64,000 bases of DNA from GCA-002708145 sp045562755 (lineage in GTDB: Bacteria > Chloroflexota > Dehalococcoidia > Lucifugimonadales > Lucifugimonadaceae): contig JBJKVF010000001.1 in assembly GCA_045562755.1 (NCBI GenBank), positions 62,001 to 126,000 on the forward strand. Reading direction: 5' to 3'. Both the position numbers and the translations under genes were made by a program. The notes below the pieces were generated by a model. That model was not told the DNA's origin and made no database searches. It saw nothing but the letters and a program-made list of their open reading frames with translations. Position 1 is the first letter of the stretch. The number at the start of each line of letters is the position of its first letter. This document shows positions 60,384 to 64,000 of the stretch, piece after piece.

Positions 60384-61222
60384 AAAAATTTAGTCTCATA
60401 CAAGAAATTATCTTATCAGATGATACTCGTTCGATTTCTAAACTAAATTCTCATATGCAAGATGATTGGCTTGAAAATTCATCAAATTTAGTAATTAATA
60501 ATCAAGGGGTAATTTTTATAACCACTGGTTTTTATATTTTAAGTTCTAAGAAAGGTGAAACGGATGGTCCAATAGGTGCAAAAGCACTAAGTGACTCTTT
60601 AAAGATGTTAGGTAATGAAGTTTATATAATAACTGATGAATTTAGTTATGATGTCATCAGTTCTATTTTCAAAAAAAAAGATATTATAACTTTTCCTAAT
60701 CTTAGTCATAAAAAGTCATCAGATTTTGCAAAAAAATTGTTAAGTGACTATAACCCATCTCTTCTAATATCTATTGAAAGAGCAGGTATTTTAGAAGATG
60801 GAACTTATAGAAATTGGAAAGGTTTAGATTTTTCAGAATATAACTCTAAAATTGACTACTTATTTAATTTCCATAAAAAAACTATAGGTATTGGAGATGG
60901 AGGTAATGAAATTGGTATGGGAAATTTTTTTGATCAAATAAAAAAGATAGATGGATTACCTGATAAACCTTCTGTTACTAAAACTACAGAATTAATTATA
61001 TCTAGTGTATCTAATTGGGGAGCTTATGGCCTACTTGCAGCTTTATCAATAATAAAAAAACAAAATTTACTTCCAACTATAAATCAAACCTATGATTGGC
61101 TCTGTAAAATAGTTGCCGCTGGTGCAGTGGATGGTATTAGTGGAGAATCAAAAAAATGGATTGATGGTAGGACTTTTAATGAAGATTCTTTGTGCCTGAA
61201 AAAATTATTAAGTCTAGTTTAG
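60380..61222 (+). CDS. DUF4392 / D-glutamate cyclase-like protein
   Basis: The 280-residue protein contains the DUF4392 domain, which in human DGLUCY (C14orf159) converts D-glutamate to 5-oxo-D-proline (family knowledge). Visible segments are VIFITTGFYIL, KGETDGPIGAKALSDSL, SIERAGILEDGTYRNWKG, IGIGDGGNEIGMGNF with a metal-like GDGGNE motif, and GAVDGISGESKKWIDG. ATGA overlap with the DUF1445 gene shows coupled expression. The stop overlaps the convergent MFS gene in TTAG. Role in D-glutamate metabolism is the best guess. Confidence 0.85.
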   Translation: MKKFSLIQEIILSDDTRSISKLNSHMQDDWLENSSNLVINNQGVIFITTGFYILSSKKGETDGPIGAKALSDSLKMLGNEVYIITDEFSYDVISSIFKKKDIITFPNLSHKKSSDFAKKLLSDYNPSLLISIERAGILEDGTYRNWKGLDFSEYNSKIDYLFNFHKKTIGIGDGGNEIGMGNFFDQIKKIDGLPDKPSVTKTTELIISSVSNWGAYGLLAALSIIKKQNLLPTINQTYDWLCKIVAAGAVDGISGESKKWIDGRTFNEDSLCLKKLLSLV

Positions 61223-62442
61223 GATTTGTTATTCTTTTTTGTGTCTTTCACTAAAAAAATTAATATTATTGTTCCAATTAAACCAAAAATAGCAGTGATG
61301 CTTGAAGCAAAAGTAAGAGAAATTATTTGCCCCATATATCCAATAGTAAGAGGAGCTGAAGAGGCTCCTGTATCCGCGAACATTCTCCATGTACCTAAAA
61401 ATTCTCCTCTATTATCTTTTGGCGATAAATCGGCTCCCAGGGTAAGGATAAAAGCAGTAGATAATCCATTTCCTAAACCTGCTAGAATTGCTACTAATAA
61501 TAAGCCATTTATATCTCGAGTTAAAGGAATTAGTAATATTGCTATTGATAAAGTCATAATTGCTGGAACCCCAGTAAACTTTCTTCCCCATCTATCCATT
61601 ACGTAACCAACTAAAGGAAATAATAAAGAATCAATAGCAAATGATGCTGTAACTATGTATCCGATTATATCTTTTGATAATTTTAGTTCTTCTCCCCAAA
61701 AAGGGATTAAAAATTCTCTTGCTGCTCTCAAAAAAGAAAGAACAGATGCCACAAATCCTGCAGTCATAAAAACTTTGTAATTCTTTTTTAATACTGTAGA
61801 AAAACCAGATAGTATTTTTTTATTTTGTGATAAAAGTTTTTTGTCTATTTCTTCATTATATTTTTCAGATTTTTTATGGTTTACAATCAGAATAATCATT
61901 GTCATAATTGCTAAGAATATTTGCAAAATAAAAGGGACTCTAATTCCTATAAATTCAGCTATAATTCCACCTATAAAAGGACCAAGTATAGTTGCAACTC
62001 TCCCAAATCCACCGAATATAGAAATAGCTCGACCTCTAATTTCAATTGGTACAGCTATTGCTATATAGGAGTGTCTTGAAATCATCCATAAAGAAAAACT
62101 TATTCCTGCAATAACTCTGGCGAAAAATAAGAAAGTGGTTGACTGAGCTACTGAAGCAAATAAAGACGATAGGGCAAATAATATTACTCCAAGCATCATT
62201 GTTTTGCTCATTCCATATCTCGATAAAATTATTCCTGAGGGAATATCAAATATCAGCATCCCAATTGCTTTAGCTGAGACAATCAATCCAATCATAAATG
62301 TTGTAGCTGCCATCTCTTCTGATGCAAAGCCTGGTAATATTGGTATTATCATGCCCTGCGCTACAGATAATAAAAAAGATGGTATATAAACAGACCAAGC
62401 TAATGTTATTAATGTTGATTTTAAATTTTCATTTTTTGACAA
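61219..62442 (-). CDS. Major facilitator superfamily transporter
   Basis: The 407-residue protein has 12 predicted membrane segments. The first pair of helices is followed by the loop DIPSGIILSRYGMSK, and the A-motif-like G-x-x-x-D-r-x-GR loop of the second half reads GYVMDRWGRKFTG. Segments typical of sugar or drug effluxers include ARVIAGISFSLWMISRHSYIA and GNGLSTAFILTLGADLSPKDNRGEF, in parts. The substrate is unknown. It shares a stop-stop overlap with the D-glutamate cyclase-like gene. RidA and fumC lie upstream on the same strand. Confidence 0.87.
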   Translation of the reverse strand: MSKNENLKSTLITLAWSVYIPSFLLSVAQGMIIPILPGFASEEMAATTFMIGLIVSAKAIGMLIFDIPSGIILSRYGMSKTMMLGVILFALSSLFASVAQSTTFLFFARVIAGISFSLWMISRHSYIAIAVPIEIRGRAISIFGGFGRVATILGPFIGGIIAEFIGIRVPFILQIFLAIMTMIILIVNHKKSEKYNEEIDKKLLSQNKKILSGFSTVLKKNYKVFMTAGFVASVLSFLRAAREFLIPFWGEELKLSKDIIGYIVTASFAIDSLLFPLVGYVMDRWGRKFTGVPAIMTLSIAILLIPLTRDINGLLLVAILAGLGNGLSTAFILTLGADLSPKDNRGEFLGTWRMFADTGASSAPLTIGYMGQIISLTFASSITAIFGLIGTIILIFLVKDTKKNNKS

Positions 62443-62472
62443 ATTATTCTTTCAATATTAGTAAAGTTAAAA

Positions 62473-62934
62473 TTATTTTATTTCTACTATCATTTCAATC
62501 TCAACTGGTATTTGGAAAGGGAGACTTCCCACACCTATTGCTGACCTAGCATGCTTACCACGATCACCAAAAATTTCTACTAACAAGTCAGAACAGCCAT
62601 TTATAACATTTGGATGATTTTCAAATTCTAAATCGGCATTTACTAATCCTAGAACTTTAACTATTTTCTTAACTTTGTTTAAGTCGCCTATTTGTTTCTT
62701 AAGAGCTGCTAGCAATTGTATACAAACTAATTTTGCTGCTTCATATCCTTCATCAATGCTCAAATCTTTACCGAGTTTTCCCTTCATATATGAACCATCA
62801 TTTTTCATTGGGCCTTGACCAGATAAAAAGATAAGTTTACCTGAAGTTACTGCTGGAACAAAATTAGCTACTGGATTAGCAGGATTGTCTAAAATAATTC
62901 CTAATTTTTCAATTTTTGTTTCAATATTATCCAT
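62473..62934 (-). CDS. RidA/YjgF-family protein
   Basis: RidA proteins hydrolyse reactive enamines and imines formed by PLP enzymes. The 153-residue product has LIFLSGQGPMKNDG, ALKKQIGDLNKVKKIVKVLGLVN in parts, and HARSAIGVGSLPFQIPVEIEMIVEI, in parts HARSAIGVGSLPFQ, with the Arg expected to bind the substrate carboxylate. It is longer than the canonical 128-residue RidA, as in other Rid subfamilies. It lies five bases downstream of fumC and could be co-transcribed with it. Confidence 0.9.
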   Translation of the reverse strand: MDNIETKIEKLGIILDNPANPVANFVPAVTSGKLIFLSGQGPMKNDGSYMKGKLGKDLSIDEGYEAAKLVCIQLLAALKKQIGDLNKVKKIVKVLGLVNADLEFENHPNVINGCSDLLVEIFGDRGKHARSAIGVGSLPFQIPVEIEMIVEIK

Positions 62935-62939
62935 AAATT

Positions 62940-64000
62940 TTATTCCATTGGTTCAGTCATTGATAAAGGCTCTAAGATTCTATCGATTTCATCCTCATGA
63001 AGATCTGTTTCTATAATTGTTACTTCTTTTATTGTTTTGCCAGTTTCTGATGCTATATGTGCAATTTTTGCAGCTAAATCATAACCTATTATTGGTGCCA
63101 ATGCAGTACAAATAGCCAAACCTTGCATTACCATATTTGGACCTTTATTAGTAGCTTCAAGTCCATCAATGCATTGTTCAGCAAAATTAGTTGAAGATGA
63201 AGACAGCAGATCTATGCTTTCAAGTAAATTGTGAGCAGCAACAGGCATCATAACATTTAATTCAAAATTTCCTGATTGACCTGCAATAGTTACAGTTGAA
63301 TCATTACCAATAACTTGTGCACAAACCATTGCTACAGATTCGGCTATTACAGGATTAACCTTTCCAGGCATTATAGAGGATCCTGGTTGTACTTCTGGTA
63401 GTGAAATTTCTCCAATTCCAGCTCTTGGTCCCGAACCCAACCATCTTATATCATTAGCGATTTTCATCATACTTACCGCAATAGATTTTATTTCACCAGA
63501 TGCTGATACAATCGCATCTATTGTACTTTGAGATTGAAAATGATTATCAGTTTCTACAAAATCAATTTTAGTCATTTTGGCAAGTTCTTGAATAACTCCT
63601 TTACTAAATTTTGGATGCATACCTATTCCTGTTCCAACAGCAGTTCCACCTAATGCTAAAACTCTTAGCTCATCTAATGCTTTTTTTGCTCTTGATATTG
63701 CTAATTTAGTTTGACCTGCATAACCTACAAATTCTTGGCCTAATCTTATTGGTGTTGCATCTTGCAGGTGAGTCCTACCGGTTTTTACTATTTCCCAAAA
63801 TTCCTTAGATTTTTTGTCTAAAGATTTTTCTAAAATTTCTAAACTAGGAATTAGTTTTTCATTTATAGATACTGCTGCTGCAACATGAATAGTTGTTGGG
63901 ATGACATCATTTGATGATTGGCCTTTATTTACATGATCATTTGGATGTATTGGGTCTCTTGAGCCAAGTATTCCTCCTAATGATTCAATAGCTATATTTG
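62940..64000 (-). CDS. fumC: Fumarate hydratase class II, partial
   Basis: FumC converts fumarate and malate. The 5' end lies beyond the right edge, and about 353 residues are visible. From the edge the frame reads GSRDPIHPNDHVNKGQSSND, then ALGGTAVGTGIGMHPKF, ending with GSSIMPGKVNP (the catalytic loop), the MVCAQVIGN segment and the C-terminal LAAKIAHIASETGK. The HPNDHVNKGQSSND and GSSIMPGKVNP motifs are diagnostic for class II fumarase and aspartase; the former is favoured by AVGTGI. A methionine at 63620 is internal and not the start. Confidence 0.93.
   Translation of the reverse strand, partial: NIAIESLGGILGSRDPIHPNDHVNKGQSSNDVIPTTIHVAAAVSINEKLIPSLEILEKSLDKKSKEFWEIVKTGRTHLQDATPIRLGQEFVGYAGQTKLAISRAKKALDELRVLALGGTAVGTGIGMHPKFSKGVIQELAKMTKIDFVETDNHFQSQSTIDAIVSASGEIKSIAVSMMKIANDIRWLGSGPRAGIGEISLPEVQPGSSIMPGKVNPVIAESVAMVCAQVIGNDSTVTIAGQSGNFELNVMMPVAAHNLLESIDLLSSSSTNFAEQCIDGLEATNKGPNMVMQGLAICTALAPIIGYDLAAKIAHIASETGKTIKEVTIIETDLHEDEIDRILEPLSMTEPME

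Noticed and set aside
61226..61606. 126-codon plus-strand open frame opposite the MFS gene
   Set aside because: It is antisense to a clear 12-helix transporter and has typical shadow composition.
1..64000. Mobile elements, prophage and CRISPR arrays
   Set aside because: No transposase, integrase, phage structural gene or spaced direct repeats were found; the window is ordinary chromosomal core plus accessory metabolism.

Overview
This window comes from an AT-rich, gene-dense bacterial chromosome. Its style suggests a streamlined marine bacterium. Several features fit a SAR202-like (Dehalococcoidia-related) Chloroflexota: four enolase-superfamily genes, several short-chain dehydrogenases, an MlrC-family protein, a complex I locus without nuoEFG, an HdrB-like succinate dehydrogenase subunit and a double-domain ThyX. 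This taxonomic reading is inference from gene content; no rRNA or ribosomal protein gene is present. No insertion sequence, prophage, CRISPR array or plasmid gene was seen. No gap between genes exceeds about 170 bp, and five convergent gene pairs overlap at their stop codons.

Layout. 1-1928: nnrD (cut by the left edge), acpS and divergent folD. 2001-11360 (+): pdhABC, a tandem-domain ThyX homologue, then an ABC transporter (ATPase, permease, lipoprotein) and thiD for the thiamine pyrimidine moiety, and an ornithine-cyclodeaminase-family gene. A TPP riboswitch lies inside this run, between the ATPase and the permease, and was hidden in an over-long reading frame. 11357-13787 (-): a molybdenum-hydroxylase maturation group (XdhC, MocA-like transferase, unknown protein). 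13853-23222: three enolase-superfamily dehydratases, a tRNA with anticodon CAU, a sulfatase, an HtrA-like lipoprotein protease, a sulfite-oxidase-fold protein with an FNR-type reductase, and an SDR. 23385-31618: membrane and surface proteins, two cyclophilins, lipB, thrC, a GNAT acetyltransferase, a SelT/W/H-like protein and a zinc alcohol dehydrogenase.

31752-47531 (+) is the respiratory core. It holds nuoABCDHIJK, a DUF2007-like small protein, nuoLMN, nadK, a Nudix hydrolase, sdhA, sdhB and an HdrB-like third subunit. nuoE, nuoF and nuoG are absent here. 47521-54032 (-) is a six-gene group: carboxyltransferase, MazG-like protein, an unrecognised 454-residue protein, malate dehydrogenase, SDR and MlrC-family protein. 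54181-64000 holds folP-folK, a CopD-like membrane protein, glycyl-tRNA synthetase, an SDR facing a DgoD-like dehydratase, a DUF1445-DUF4392 pair (a split version of the D-glutamate cyclase architecture), an MFS transporter, a RidA-family protein and fumC (cut by the right edge).

How it fits together. Pyruvate dehydrogenase, malate dehydrogenase, fumarase, succinate dehydrogenase and complex I form a central aerobic carbon and electron route. The thiamine precursor uptake genes sit next to the TPP-requiring pyruvate dehydrogenase. The enolase-superfamily, SDR, sulfatase and alcohol dehydrogenase genes suggest breakdown of sugar acids and related dissolved organic matter. The most noteworthy points are the intra-operon riboswitch, the reciprocally degenerated motifs of the double ThyX, the DUF2007-like gene inside the complex I operon, and the unknown protein next to mdh.
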